Assembly: GCA_947488905.1 (NCBI GenBank)
Contig: CANLBJ010000005.1
Coordinates: 48,397-112,396, forward strand
DNA from: Ulvibacter algarum
Lineage (GTDB): Bacteria; Bacteroidota; Bacteroidia; Flavobacteriales; Flavobacteriaceae
Reading direction: 5' to 3'
DNA: 64,000 nt
The notes below the pieces were generated by a model. The model was not told where the DNA came from, made no database searches, and saw only the letters and a program-made list of their open reading frames with translations. Position 1 is the first letter of the stretch; each line of letters opens with the position of its first letter. The translations under genes and the position numbers were made by a program. Positions 33,151 to 41,836 of this stretch are shown in pieces.

Positions 33151-34149
33151 CTATCTCAAAATATCACTCACTAGATAAGAAATCACTTTTCCCACTTGAT
33201 TAGGGAATAACTCAAAGACAGGAGCTCCTTCACAAATATGAACATAACAACAGTTTTTTTGCTTACTGAAATGTTTATTAAATGAACGCGCATCTGCTAC
33301 CGTAAAACCTACAGGATTCATTGCGCTGCTTCCCATATTTGCAATGGCATCAAGGTCTATCTCTACTCCAAAATTACTATCACAAATAAAATTGTCAGCC
33401 TCAATAGTGGCTTGCATAATACTTGATCCTCGAGTGAGCATCATATGCTCAAACCAAGCAATTTTAATGTTTTCATCAGTTTTTATTCGGTCTATTATTT
33501 CTTGAGAAGTATAGTTTCTGTGTAACCCAAAAATGTAATATTTGTCTAGATAGCTACCTTTTTTTGCATAACTAAAGCCATTGCCACTGTGTCTGTGCTC
33601 AAGTGGTCTAAAGTCGCTGTGGGCGTCAAAATTAATGACGTTAATGGGTTTTTTAAAAGCTTCACTTGCCCCTTTAATATTTCCGAAGGCGTTATTATGC
33701 CCACCACCAATAATAATAGGAATCTTGCCAGAACTAATAATATGTGTAACTACAGTAGCTACTTTGGTGTCTATGCGTTCTACTAGTTTGCCCAGCTCTG
33801 CATAGTATTCTTTCTTGGCGCTAAATAATTGTGCAGCTTCTTCCATCTCAAGGCGGCAATCAATGACTCCAAGAATAAGGCAGTTGTTTAGGTTGCTTTT
33901 TGCGGTAGATTGAATGTTGCAAAAACTATTTAAAAAAGCATTCCAGGCATTAGCAGTTCCTTCGCGGCCGTGATTTGCTCTTACTCCTATGTCTTCTGGG
34001 ATTCCAATAATTACATAGGTAGGAGTTGTGTTTTTTAATTCGGTTTTTGGAGCGATTACAGGTAATACCTCTCCTGCTTTTACTTCTCCGCTACGAGTGT
34101 TGGTGTGGCTTAATAGCGCCTCTCTTGTATATGTGATTAAGTGATTCAT
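33151..34149 (-). CDS. hutG: Formimidoylglutamase (arginase family)
   Basis: The 332-residue protein belongs to the ureohydrolase family by its manganese-ligand motifs GGGHNNAFGN, NFDAHSDFRP and VEIDLDAIANMGSS. Its stop-start overlaps the imidazolonepropionase gene by one base, which points to histidine breakdown: hydrolysis of N-formimidoyl-glutamate to glutamate and formamide. hutH and hutU are not in the window. Confidence 0.88.
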   Translation of the reverse strand: MNHLITYTREALLSHTNTRSGEVKAGEVLPVIAPKTELKNTTPTYVIIGIPEDIGVRANHGREGTANAWNAFLNSFCNIQSTAKSNLNNCLILGVIDCRLEMEEAAQLFSAKKEYYAELGKLVERIDTKVATVVTHIISSGKIPIIIGGGHNNAFGNIKGASEAFKKPINVINFDAHSDFRPLEHRHSGNGFSYAKKGSYLDKYYIFGLHRNYTSQEIIDRIKTDENIKIAWFEHMMLTRGSSIMQATIEADNFICDSNFGVEIDLDAIANMGSSAMNPVGFTVADARSFNKHFSKQKNCCYVHICEGAPVFELFPNQVGKVISYLVSDILR

Positions 34150-35384
34150 TAAATTGCTTTTCCTTTAATAATCACGTTTTCTATGCAGTTACTCCCAAAA
34201 GCGTATGGCAAGAAACCATAACTAGGTATAGGTTTTGTAATGATGAGGTTTGCTGTCTTTCCTTTAGTGATCGAACCGTGAGTATCGCTCAGTCCCATAG
34301 CATAAGCGCCGTTTATTGTAGCAGCGTTAATAGCTTCTTCTGGGGTTAATCTCATTTTAATACAAGCAGTTGCCACTACAAAATTCATATTTCCGCTAGG
34401 GGTGGAGCCAGGGTTGTAATCTGTAGCGAGTGCTAACGGAAGCCCGGCATCAATTAATTCGCGTCCCGGTGTATATGGTATGCTTAAAAAATAAGAGCAA
34501 GAAGGTAATGCCACGGGCATCGTGTCGCTTCCTTTTAAAGCTTCTATATCTGTTTTTGTTAATACCTCAAGATGATCTACGCTTAATGCATTGTGTTTAA
34601 CCCCAGCAGCAATACCGCCAATGGCGTTAAATTGATTGACGTGTATCTTAGGGATAAGGCCGTGTTTTTTACCAGCTTTCATTAATCGCACTGTATCAGC
34701 TACCGTAAAATAACCATCTTCACAAAAGATATCTACGTAGTCTGCTAGTTTTGCTTCGGAAATTTTCTGGAGCATCTCACCACAGACTAAATCCATATAA
34801 CCTTCTTTATTATCTTTAAATTCTGTAGGTACAGCGTGCGCTCCTAAAAAGGTAGTTTTTACCGCAACAGGATAATTAGCAGCGAGTTTTTTTGCTACGC
34901 GTAGCATTTTCATTTCTGCCTCTGTAGTAAGGCCATATCCACTTTTAATTTCTATGGCTCCAGTACCTAAGCACATTACTTCTTCAAGTCTTTTTGCAGA
35001 CTGGTGGTACAATGCTTCTTCTGTAGTAGCTTGTAGTTTTTTAGCGCTATTAACTATGCCGCCACCTTTTTCTGCAATCTCTTGATAGCTTAGGCCGTTA
35101 ATTCTGTCTACAAACTCTTGCTCTCTATTACCAGCATATACAATATGAGTATGGCTATCACACCAAGCAGGGAGTACCATTTTGCCTTTACAGTCTATAG
35201 TCTTAAATCCTTCAATGGTGGGGATGTTATCCATAGAACCGTAATTTTTTATTTTGCCGTCTTGTACAAGTAGCCAAGCGTTTTTAAGCGTAGGCAGTGT
35301 CGCCATATCCTTACCTGCAACCTTGGCTGGCGCATTTTCTCTTACTTGCAGTAATTCTTTTATATTAAGTAATAGTAACTTCAT
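34149..35384 (-). CDS. hutI: Imidazolonepropionase
   Basis: The 411-residue amidohydrolase has the metal-binding DSHTHIVYAGNREQEF (about residue 70), KSGYGLTTEAEMKMLRVAK, and LATDYNPGSTPSGNM, all characteristic of HutI. It opens the imidazolone ring to N-formimidoyl-glutamate, the substrate of HutG encoded directly downstream. The two form a tight operon. Confidence 0.93.
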   Translation of the reverse strand: MKLLLLNIKELLQVRENAPAKVAGKDMATLPTLKNAWLLVQDGKIKNYGSMDNIPTIEGFKTIDCKGKMVLPAWCDSHTHIVYAGNREQEFVDRINGLSYQEIAEKGGGIVNSAKKLQATTEEALYHQSAKRLEEVMCLGTGAIEIKSGYGLTTEAEMKMLRVAKKLAANYPVAVKTTFLGAHAVPTEFKDNKEGYMDLVCGEMLQKISEAKLADYVDIFCEDGYFTVADTVRLMKAGKKHGLIPKIHVNQFNAIGGIAAGVKHNALSVDHLEVLTKTDIEALKGSDTMPVALPSCSYFLSIPYTPGRELIDAGLPLALATDYNPGSTPSGNMNFVVATACIKMRLTPEEAINAATINGAYAMGLSDTHGSITKGKTANLIITKPIPSYGFLPYAFGSNCIENVIIKGKAI

Positions 35385-35457
35385 AACGTAAAGATATAAA
35401 AAATGTGGTGGTGAATAAATGTCTAAATAGTATCTTTATAGAACAAAATTTTAGCAG

Positions 35458-36609
35458 ATGAAAACCAGTAAATTAGGTATAAATACAGTGTGCGCACATG
35501 TAGGCGAAGTAGAAGATACACAGTACAAAAGTGCTATCTCTCCACTCTTTATGGCAACGTCTTATTCTTATGATGGGATGGACGCAAAAAGATATCCTCG
35601 TTGTTTTAACTCGCCTAATCAAGAAGCTTTAGCAAAAAAAGTGGCAGCACTTGAGCATTGTGAAGCGGCATTGATTTTTGGGAGTGGTATGGCGGCAATT
35701 AGCCATGCGTTGTTGGGATTAGTGCAAAAAGGAGATCACATTGTTTTTCCTGAAACTATGTATGGAGGTGCCTATAATTTTGTGGTAAAAGAGTTTCCTA
35801 AGTACGGAATTGAATTTAGTTTTGCCAAGGGTTTTTCTGAGGCACATTTCAGTAATGAAATAAAAGCAAATACAAAACTTATTTATCTAGAGACGCCTAG
35901 CAATCCTTTGATGAAGATTACAGACCTTGAGATGGTGGCTATGCTTGCAAAAAAGCATAATTGCATCACGATGATTGATAATACCTTTGCAACGCCAATT
36001 AATCAAAACCCAGCAGACTTTGGGATGGATATTATCATGCATAGCGCAACAAAATATATGGGCGGGCATAGTGATATAAGTGCAGGAACAATTTCTGGTT
36101 CTAAAGAGTACATTGATAAAATATTAAGTACATCTGTAAACCTTGGAGGTCATTTAAGCGATTATACGGTGTGGTTATTAGAGCGAAGCATGAAGACACT
36201 GGCTTTACGTGTAAAAAGACAAAGCAAAACAGCAAAGAAAATTGCACGGTGGTTGGAGCAACACGACCAAGTAGATAAAGTATATTACCCAGGCTTAAAA
36301 TCGCATCCAGATTATGCCATCGCAAAAAAACAAATGCGAGCCTATGGAGGGATGTTGTCTTTTGAGCTTAAAGAAGGTTTAGATTCTATTGCATTTATGC
36401 GCGCACTTCACTTAATAAAGTACTCGATGAGTCTAGCAGGAGTAGAATCAACTATTTTATCTCCTTCAGAAACTTCACATTTTTTGTTAACTCCAGAAGA
36501 ACGTGAAAAGCAAGGCATAAAAGATGGACTATTAAGATTCTCAATAGGAATAGAGGAGAAGAAAGATTTAATTGCAGATCTAGAACAGGCGTTCTCAACT
36601 TTAAAATAA
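35458..36609 (+). CDS. Trans-sulfuration PLP enzyme (cystathionine gamma-synthase / methionine gamma-lyase family)
   Basis: The 383-residue protein has the Cys/Met metabolism PLP signature around SATKYMGGHSDISAGT (lysine about residue 199), plus YPRCFNSPNQEALAKKVAAL and the C-terminal GVESTILSPSETSH with RFSIGIEE. The family includes cystathionine synthases, lyases and methionine gamma-lyase; the sequence alone does not settle which. It is divergent from hutI and 43 bp upstream of bshB1, separated by a hairpin. Confidence 0.85.
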   Translation: MKTSKLGINTVCAHVGEVEDTQYKSAISPLFMATSYSYDGMDAKRYPRCFNSPNQEALAKKVAALEHCEAALIFGSGMAAISHALLGLVQKGDHIVFPETMYGGAYNFVVKEFPKYGIEFSFAKGFSEAHFSNEIKANTKLIYLETPSNPLMKITDLEMVAMLAKKHNCITMIDNTFATPINQNPADFGMDIIMHSATKYMGGHSDISAGTISGSKEYIDKILSTSVNLGGHLSDYTVWLLERSMKTLALRVKRQSKTAKKIARWLEQHDQVDKVYYPGLKSHPDYAIAKKQMRAYGGMLSFELKEGLDSIAFMRALHLIKYSMSLAGVESTILSPSETSHFLLTPEEREKQGIKDGLLRFSIGIEEKKDLIADLEQAFSTLK

Positions 36610-36629
36610 TAATAACAATCTAAAAGATA

Positions 36630-36643
36630 CCCGCCTTCGCGGG
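36630..36643 (+). repeat. REP-like hairpin just upstream of bshB1
   Basis: CCCGC-CTTC-GCGGG, extended by AT...AT to ATACCCGCCTTCGCGGGCAT, forms a strong hairpin whose 3' side is 9 bases from the bshB1 ATG. It shares the CYGCCTNCGCRGG pattern with a hairpin before the prfB start (51049-51068). Confidence 0.55.
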
Positions 36644-36652
36644 CATAAAAAT

Positions 36653-37369
36653 ATGAAACTAGATATACTAGCCATAGGAGCTCACCCGGACGATGTAGAG
36701 ATGAGCTGCGGCGGAACACTCGCAAAAGAAATTGCCAATGGTAAGAAAGTAGGGATACTAGACTTAACGCGCGGCGAACTTGGCACCAGAGGTTCTGCAG
36801 AAATAAGAGATGAAGAAGCTAAAAATGCTGCAGAAATACTTGGAGTACACATGCGTCAAAACCTTGCCTTTGCAGATGGCTTTTTTGTGAATAATGCTGC
36901 CTCTCAATTAGAGATCATAAAAGTGATACGTAAATATCGCCCAGAGATAGTGTTGTGTAATGCCGTTGATGATCGCCATATAGATCACCCAAAAGGAAGT
37001 AAGCTTGCCAGCGACGCTTGTTTTTTAAGCGGACTTCGCAGGATAGAAACGATACACGAGGGCAATCATCAACACGAGTGGCGTCCTAAATTAGTCTACC
37101 ATTACATACAATGGAAAGACAGCGAGCCAGACGTAGTCGTTGATGTTACAGGCTTTATGGACACGAAGATGAAATCTATCTATGCCTATAAAAGTCAGTT
37201 TTTTGATCCAGACAGTAAAGAGCCATTAACGCTTATCTCATCAAAAAATGCTACAGATAGTATGGAATACAGAAATAGAAACCTAGGAAGGTTAATAGGA
37301 ACAGAAGCTGCAGAAGGCTATACAGTAGAGCGTTACCCCGCTGTAGATTCTATTTTTGATTTAAAGTAA
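36653..37369 (+). CDS. bshB1: Bacillithiol biosynthesis deacetylase
   Basis: The 238-residue protein has the LmbE/PIG-L signature ILAIGAHPDDVEMSCGGTL at its N terminus, followed by DLTRGELGTRG, FADGFF and the metal-binding HIDHPKGSKLA, which closely fit BshB1. It removes acetyl from GlcNAc-malate on the way to bacillithiol, the low-molecular-weight thiol of many Bacteroidota. It is codirectional with the trans-sulfuration gene. The hairpin over its ribosome-binding region could affect translation. Confidence 0.9.
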   Translation: MKLDILAIGAHPDDVEMSCGGTLAKEIANGKKVGILDLTRGELGTRGSAEIRDEEAKNAAEILGVHMRQNLAFADGFFVNNAASQLEIIKVIRKYRPEIVLCNAVDDRHIDHPKGSKLASDACFLSGLRRIETIHEGNHQHEWRPKLVYHYIQWKDSEPDVVVDVTGFMDTKMKSIYAYKSQFFDPDSKEPLTLISSKNATDSMEYRNRNLGRLIGTEAAEGYTVERYPAVDSIFDLK

Positions 37370-37388
37370 AATTTTTTTAAAAATTGTA

Positions 37389-37419
37389 TTGTTCAGATAC
37401 TGCAATTGTTTTATATTTG
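37389..37419 (+). promoter_or_regulatory. Promoter of tRNA-His
   Basis: TTG at 37389-37391 and TATATTTG at 37412-37419 are 20 bases apart, matching the Bacteroidota -33/-7 arrangement. The tRNA begins 63 bp further on. Confidence 0.6.
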
Positions 37420-37482
37420 CAGCCGCTTAGGTTTTTAAATGCATAAGCAAAATTGCTAACTCTGTAAAAAGAGCGCTACATG

Positions 37483-37556
37483 GTGGTTGTAGCTCAGCTG
37501 GTTAGAGCGCTGGTTTGTGGTACCAGAGGTCGCCGGTTCGAAACCGGTCTTCCACC
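37483..37556 (+). tRNA. tRNA-His (GTG anticodon)
   Basis: The cloverleaf is evident: D arm AGCTCAGCTGGTTAGAGC, anticodon stem CTGGT-TTGTGGT-ACCAG with GTG at the centre, and T arm GCCGG-TTCGAAA-CCGGT. An extra G at 37482 gives the G(-1) typical of tRNA-His. The acceptor stem GTGGTTG with CTTCCAC has two T-T oppositions in the middle, which is odd but does not hide the fold. The CCA is not fully encoded beyond discriminator C. Confidence 0.93.
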
Positions 37557-37560
37557 CATT

Positions 37561-37592
37561 AAAGAGTCTTCAAGAAATTGGAGACTCTTTTT
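37561..37592 (+). terminator. Terminator after tRNA-His
   Basis: AAAGAGTCTTC...GGAGACTCTTTTTTATT forms a hairpin with T-run beginning 5 bp after the tRNA. Confidence 0.8.
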
Positions 37593-37655
37593 TATTATAT
37601 AAAGTTTTTAAAATATTATACCTGGAGAGAAGTTTATACTAAGCGTAGACAAAGT

Positions 37656-37675
37656 GAAACCGGTCTTCCTCCCAT
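37656..37675 (+). repeat. Partial repeat of the tRNA-His 3' end
   Basis: GAAACCGGTCTTCCTCCCAT matches the tRNA 3' end at 37540-37559 in 19 of 20 bases. It is followed by a second hairpin terminator like the one after the tRNA. The block looks like a leftover attachment site or a duplication of the tRNA tail. Confidence 0.7.
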
Positions 37676-37679
37676 AATT

Positions 37680-37708
37680 AAGTCTTCCTTAAAGGGAAGA
37701 CTTTTTTG
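37680..37708 (+). terminator. Terminator after the tRNA 3'-end repeat
   Basis: AAGTCTTCC-TTAAA-GGGAAGACTTTTTTG is a clean hairpin with T-run directly downstream of the partial tRNA repeat. Confidence 0.8.
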
Positions 37709-37780
37709 TTTTATGATGTTTACTCTTTTAGCAAGGCATTATCTTTGAGTATCTTTAAACATTAGATGAAAACCCCTTTA

Positions 37781-39856
37781 ATGAAATACTTATTTCTATT
37801 TCTTTTTACCGCAATAGGTTATGCACAGCAAACAGATGTGGTTGATTTTTTAAACATTAGATGTGTGGTAGTTCCAGATGCAGAATCAAAATCTGTAAAA
37901 GGGTTTTACAGCATTGACTTTAAAATTTTAAAAGCAACAGATTCTGTTTACTTAGACGGGATTAATATTCAAATTTCTAAGGTTGAAGATCAACCTAGTT
38001 ATAAAATAGAAGCAACTGCAGATAAAATCTGGATTACTAATCAAAAAGGCTTTGAGGTTGGTCTAGAATATACAGCGGTGTTTGAGTATGAAGCAACTCC
38101 TAAAAAGGCACTATACTTCACTGAAGACCAAATCTGGACGCAAGGGCAGGGTAAAAACACATCACACTGGCTACCTAGTATTGATGACATGAATGATAAG
38201 ATAGAGTTTGACTTATCATATGCTGCGCCTCTGGGACAGACAATTATTGCAAATGGTAAAGTGATAGACAAGCACCTTCCTGCAGACCATGAAGTATCTT
38301 CATTTGATATGCAAAAACCAATGTCAAGCTATTTAGTTGCTTTTGTGATGGGAGAATTTGACAAGAAAGAATTAAAATCTACTGGCGGCATCCCAATAGA
38401 ATTATATTACAGACCTAACGATTCTGCAAAAGCAGAACCCACCTATCGTTACACAAAAGATATTTTTGACTTTCTTGAGGCCAAAATTGGCGTGCCATAT
38501 CCTTGGCAAAATTATAAGCAGGTTCCTGTGCGTGATTTCTTATATGCCGGGATGGAGAACACAGGGTGTACTATCTTTTCTGAAGCTTTTTTAGTAGATG
38601 AGGTTGCTTTTAATGACAAGAATTACGTGAATGTAAATGCACACGAGCTCGCCCATCAATGGTTTGGAAATCTCGTGACAGAGACAGAAGGAATCCACCA
38701 CTGGCTGCACGAAGGTTTTGCTACTTATTATGCGCTACAAGCAGAGCGAGCTATTTTTGGTGAAGATTATTATTACTGGAAGATGTATCAATCTGCAGAA
38801 AAACTGATGGACATAAGTAACCAGGGCAAAGGGCAATCGATGCTTAATCCTAAGGCGTCATCACTTACCTTTTATGAGAAAGGTGCTTGGGCATTACACA
38901 TTTTAAATGAGACCATAGGAGACGAGGCCTTTGATACTGCTATTAAAAACTATCTCACTAAGCACTCCTTCGGAAATGTGACCACTGCAGATTTTGTGAA
39001 TGAAATTAAAAGAGCCTCTACTATTGATATCTCTAGTTGGGAAAAAGATTGGTTACAGCAGACGGCTTTTCAATCTAATGCTGTGTATGTGTCTATGCTA
39101 AAATCTCCATTTATCACAGAGTTGTTTGATATTATGAAATTGCGAGAAATGCCTATTTCAGAAAAGAAAAATATACTCAATCGCGTGCTTACTTTCCCTA
39201 ATGATTTTTTAGGTCAAGAAGCTATATTACAACTTCAATATGAACCTTGGGATGAGGTAGAGATGCTTTACAAAAAAGGAATGTTGAGTAATAATCTTTA
39301 TGTACGGCAAGCCATAGCGCAGCAAATGGATAAAATTCCAGATTCATTTAAGGCAGATTATGAGTCATTGTTAGACGATGATAGTTACATGACAAAAGAG
39401 GCTGCATTAATGCATCTGGTTGCTAATTTCCCTTCGGAAACGTCAAAGTATCTTGATAAAATTAATAAAAGTGAAGGATTTCAAGATAAGAATATAAGAC
39501 AGCAATTTTTAGCATATTCTTTAGCAACCAGAAATTATGGGACTGCAAATAAAGAATTGTTAGTACAAGAGCTTAGTGATTATACTTCTAATAAATATAG
39601 TTTTGAAATTAGAGAAATCGCCTTTGGTTATATTAATCAATTAGCTTTGTGGGATGCTCAAACGGCGCATCATTTAGTGAACGCTTGTACGCATCACTTT
39701 TGGCGTTTTAGAAACGGAGCTCGCGAGCTTCTAGATGCACAAATGAATGATTCTTCCTTTCGTAAAATAATTAATAGTGTTTATTCTACAATGTCACAAA
39801 GTGAAAAAGAATATTTAGTTAGAATTGGTTTTAATATTTCAGAAGCAAAAAAATGA
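37781..39856 (+). CDS. M1 family aminopeptidase (exported)
   Basis: The protein of about 691 residues starts with a signal peptide (MKYLFLFLFTAIGYAQ). It has the YAGMENTG exopeptidase motif, the zinc site NAHELAHQWFGNLV near residue 287, and the third ligand in WLHEGFATYYAL. A C-terminal helical/HEAT-like region follows. It is distinct from the lipoprotein M1 enzyme at 6400-8253, being longer and lacking a lipobox. An ATG 15 bases upstream is also possible. Its stop overlaps the patatin gene start by 4 bases. Confidence 0.88.
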   Translation: MKYLFLFLFTAIGYAQQTDVVDFLNIRCVVVPDAESKSVKGFYSIDFKILKATDSVYLDGINIQISKVEDQPSYKIEATADKIWITNQKGFEVGLEYTAVFEYEATPKKALYFTEDQIWTQGQGKNTSHWLPSIDDMNDKIEFDLSYAAPLGQTIIANGKVIDKHLPADHEVSSFDMQKPMSSYLVAFVMGEFDKKELKSTGGIPIELYYRPNDSAKAEPTYRYTKDIFDFLEAKIGVPYPWQNYKQVPVRDFLYAGMENTGCTIFSEAFLVDEVAFNDKNYVNVNAHELAHQWFGNLVTETEGIHHWLHEGFATYYALQAERAIFGEDYYYWKMYQSAEKLMDISNQGKGQSMLNPKASSLTFYEKGAWALHILNETIGDEAFDTAIKNYLTKHSFGNVTTADFVNEIKRASTIDISSWEKDWLQQTAFQSNAVYVSMLKSPFITELFDIMKLREMPISEKKNILNRVLTFPNDFLGQEAILQLQYEPWDEVEMLYKKGMLSNNLYVRQAIAQQMDKIPDSFKADYESLLDDDSYMTKEAALMHLVANFPSETSKYLDKINKSEGFQDKNIRQQFLAYSLATRNYGTANKELLVQELSDYTSNKYSFEIREIAFGYINQLALWDAQTAHHLVNACTHHFWRFRNGARELLDAQMNDSSFRKIINSVYSTMSQSEKEYLVRIGFNISEAKK

Positions 39857-40767
39857 GAGCATTAGTTATATCTGGTGGTGGAAGTAAAGGTGCATTTGCC
39901 GGTGGTGTTGCACAGTACTTGATGGAAGATTTAGGGTATGAATATGATCTATTTGTAGGGACATCTACGGGTAGTTTATTAATATCTCACCTTGCACTTG
40001 ATAAAATAGATAAAATCAAAAATATTTTTACATCTGTAAAGCAGAAAAGTATTTTTAGTAGCGTACCGTTTAAAGTTGTTAAAACAAAATATGGCAATAA
40101 AGAGATAAAAATTGACCACTGGACGGTGGGTAGAAATCTGTTAAAAGGCAAGAAGACCTTTGGCGAGAGTTTTAACCTCAGAAAATTAATAAAAAACACG
40201 CTAACAAAAGAAGAGTTTGCAGAAATACAAAAAAGCCACAAAGAAGTTGTAGTAACGGTATCTAATCTTACTTTAAATCAAGTAGAGTATAAGTCTATTA
40301 ATGATTTTGATTATGAAAATTTTATAGATTGGGTTTGGATTTCTTGCAACTATATCCCTTTTATGAGTCTTGTGGTTAAGAATGGTTGTGAGTATGCAGA
40401 TGGTGGTTTTGGGAGTATGGTGCCAATAGAAGAGGCTATAAATAGGGGAGCAACAACGGTAGATGTTGTGGTTTTAGAAACAGATGTTACTCATTATAAC
40501 AGTCTACCATCTACAAATGTGTTTTCGCTTTTAACATCGCTACATGGGTTTATGTTTGATAGGGTAGAAAAGCAGAATATACGCATTGGAAAAATGGTGG
40601 CGAGCAATAAAAATGTGATTATCAATTTGTATTATACACCTACGGTTCTCACCACAAACTCATTAGTTTTTGATAAAAAAATGATGACTACTTGGTGGCA
40701 AACAGGTATTAACTATGCAAAACAAAAAAATATTGATCTCAATGAGATAAAAGCAGAAGAGTCTTAA
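39853..40767 (+). CDS. Patatin-like phospholipase
   Basis: The 304-residue protein has the oxyanion-hole glycines SGGGSKGAFAGG at residues 6-17, the nucleophile motif GTSTGS (about 36-41), and the catalytic aspartate in YADGGFGSM (about 178), the complete patatin Ser-Asp dyad. It should hydrolyse acyl lipids. There is no signal peptide. The start overlaps the M1 gene stop by 4 bases (ATGA), so it is translated with it, and its TAA stop shares bases with the stop of the gene on the opposite strand. Confidence 0.88.
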   Translation: MRALVISGGGSKGAFAGGVAQYLMEDLGYEYDLFVGTSTGSLLISHLALDKIDKIKNIFTSVKQKSIFSSVPFKVVKTKYGNKEIKIDHWTVGRNLLKGKKTFGESFNLRKLIKNTLTKEEFAEIQKSHKEVVVTVSNLTLNQVEYKSINDFDYENFIDWVWISCNYIPFMSLVVKNGCEYADGGFGSMVPIEEAINRGATTVDVVVLETDVTHYNSLPSTNVFSLLTSLHGFMFDRVEKQNIRIGKMVASNKNVIINLYYTPTVLTTNSLVFDKKMMTTWWQTGINYAKQKNIDLNEIKAEES

Positions 40768-41279
40768 AACAACTCAGCAATCTCTTTTTTAATGTAAAGT
40801 AATGCTTTTTGAGAGTGTGTAGTTTCTCCCATAAAATGATTTAATAAAGTCTCGCGTAACTTGTCTGCAGTATCTACTTTCTCGTTCATTGCTGCGTGAC
40901 GTATTGCTTGTATAATAGCATTTTTAGTGGTTTTAACTACGCTCCAAGACTCTGCAGATAGATACACTTGCTGGGTTAAATTATGCTCATACTCTTGCTC
41001 AATACTTGCTATGAGTTGATTTTCGTAAATAGTTAGATCACTAGAGATAGGCTTGCTACGTATTAAAAGGCTATTTGGGTCTATGCGTTCTAATAGTAAA
41101 ATTATACGTTCGTAGGCTTGCAAGCGTAAAGGTAATATTGTGCCTTGTGCGTCTTTATGTATCAAAAACCTACGGCGGCCATCTTCATTTGCTGTGTGTG
41201 CTTTAAAAAAATAATAAGCAACCATACCTACAATTATAGCAGATAATAAAGAAGCAAAATAAGGTATATAGGTTTCCAT
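40764..41279 (-). CDS. Membrane-anchored protein of unknown function
   Basis: The 171-residue protein has an N-terminal membrane helix (YFASLLSAIIVGMVAYYFF) and a charged, mostly helical cytosolic part (LRLQAYERIILLLERIDPNS and LIASIEQEYEHNL). This type is common in flavobacteria without known function. It overlaps the patatin gene tail to tail at TTAA. Confidence 0.7.
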   Translation of the reverse strand: METYIPYFASLLSAIIVGMVAYYFFKAHTANEDGRRRFLIHKDAQGTILPLRLQAYERIILLLERIDPNSLLIRSKPISSDLTIYENQLIASIEQEYEHNLTQQVYLSAESWSVVKTTKNAIIQAIRHAAMNEKVDTADKLRETLLNHFMGETTHSQKALLYIKKEIAELF

Positions 41280-41354
41280 GTAAGTTGTTTAAATAGGATA
41301 ACAAATTTAGGGCTCTTTTTATTGTTTGGCAACCCCTTTTAGACTTTTGAGCGA

Positions 41355-41381
41355 TAAGAAAAACGCCTAGAAAATAGGCTA
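41355..41381 (-). terminator. Candidate terminator of the thioesterase gene
   Basis: On the minus strand GCCTA-TTTTC-TAGGC is followed by GTTTTTC. The stem is only 5 bp, so it is modest. Confidence 0.5.
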
Positions 41382-41414
41382 TAAAGTAGATATGCTACAA
41401 CTACTATCTAGACA

Positions 41415-41807
41415 TTAATCATCAGTCAGTCTATCTTTTACATATTCAATCTCTGTCTTACCGTGGGCGGTTGGTTTTCCATTTTCGCCAAGACTAACCA
41501 TTATAATTGAATCTATCGTAATAATTACTTCGCGGGTCATTTTATTGCGTACTTCGCAGGCGAGTGTTAAAGAGCTGTTTCCAAATTTTATAGGTTCTAT
41601 TCCTATCTCGATAATGTCTCCTTTTTTTGCAGAGCTCCTAAAGTTGATTTCACTCATATACTTTGTTACCGTACGCTGGTTTTCAAGTTGTATAATGGCA
41701 TACAGGGCAGCTTCTTCATCAATCCATTCTAATAAGCGTCCTCCAAACAGAGTGCCATTAGGGTTTAGATCTTCTGGTTTTATCCATTTACGTGTGTGAA
41801 AATTCAT
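41415..41807 (-). CDS. Hotdog-fold acyl-CoA thioesterase
   Basis: The 130-residue protein has the acyl-CoA thioester hydrolase pattern: PEDLNPNGTLFGGRLLEWID (with the active-site D-E), then INFRSSAKKGDIIEIGIEP. It should hydrolyse fatty acyl-CoAs as a multimer. The length fits a single hotdog domain of the YciA/ACOT type. It sits 30 bp downstream of a lipoprotein gene. Confidence 0.85.
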   Translation of the reverse strand: MNFHTRKWIKPEDLNPNGTLFGGRLLEWIDEEAALYAIIQLENQRTVTKYMSEINFRSSAKKGDIIEIGIEPIKFGNSSLTLACEVRNKMTREVIITIDSIIMVSLGENGKPTAHGKTEIEYVKDRLTDD

Positions 41808-41836
41808 AAGCTGTGTTTTTAGTTTTGGTTCTTATT

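Noticed and set aside
37656..37675. A second tRNA gene
   Set aside because: Only the last ~20 bases of the tRNA are repeated; there is no D arm or anticodon arm.
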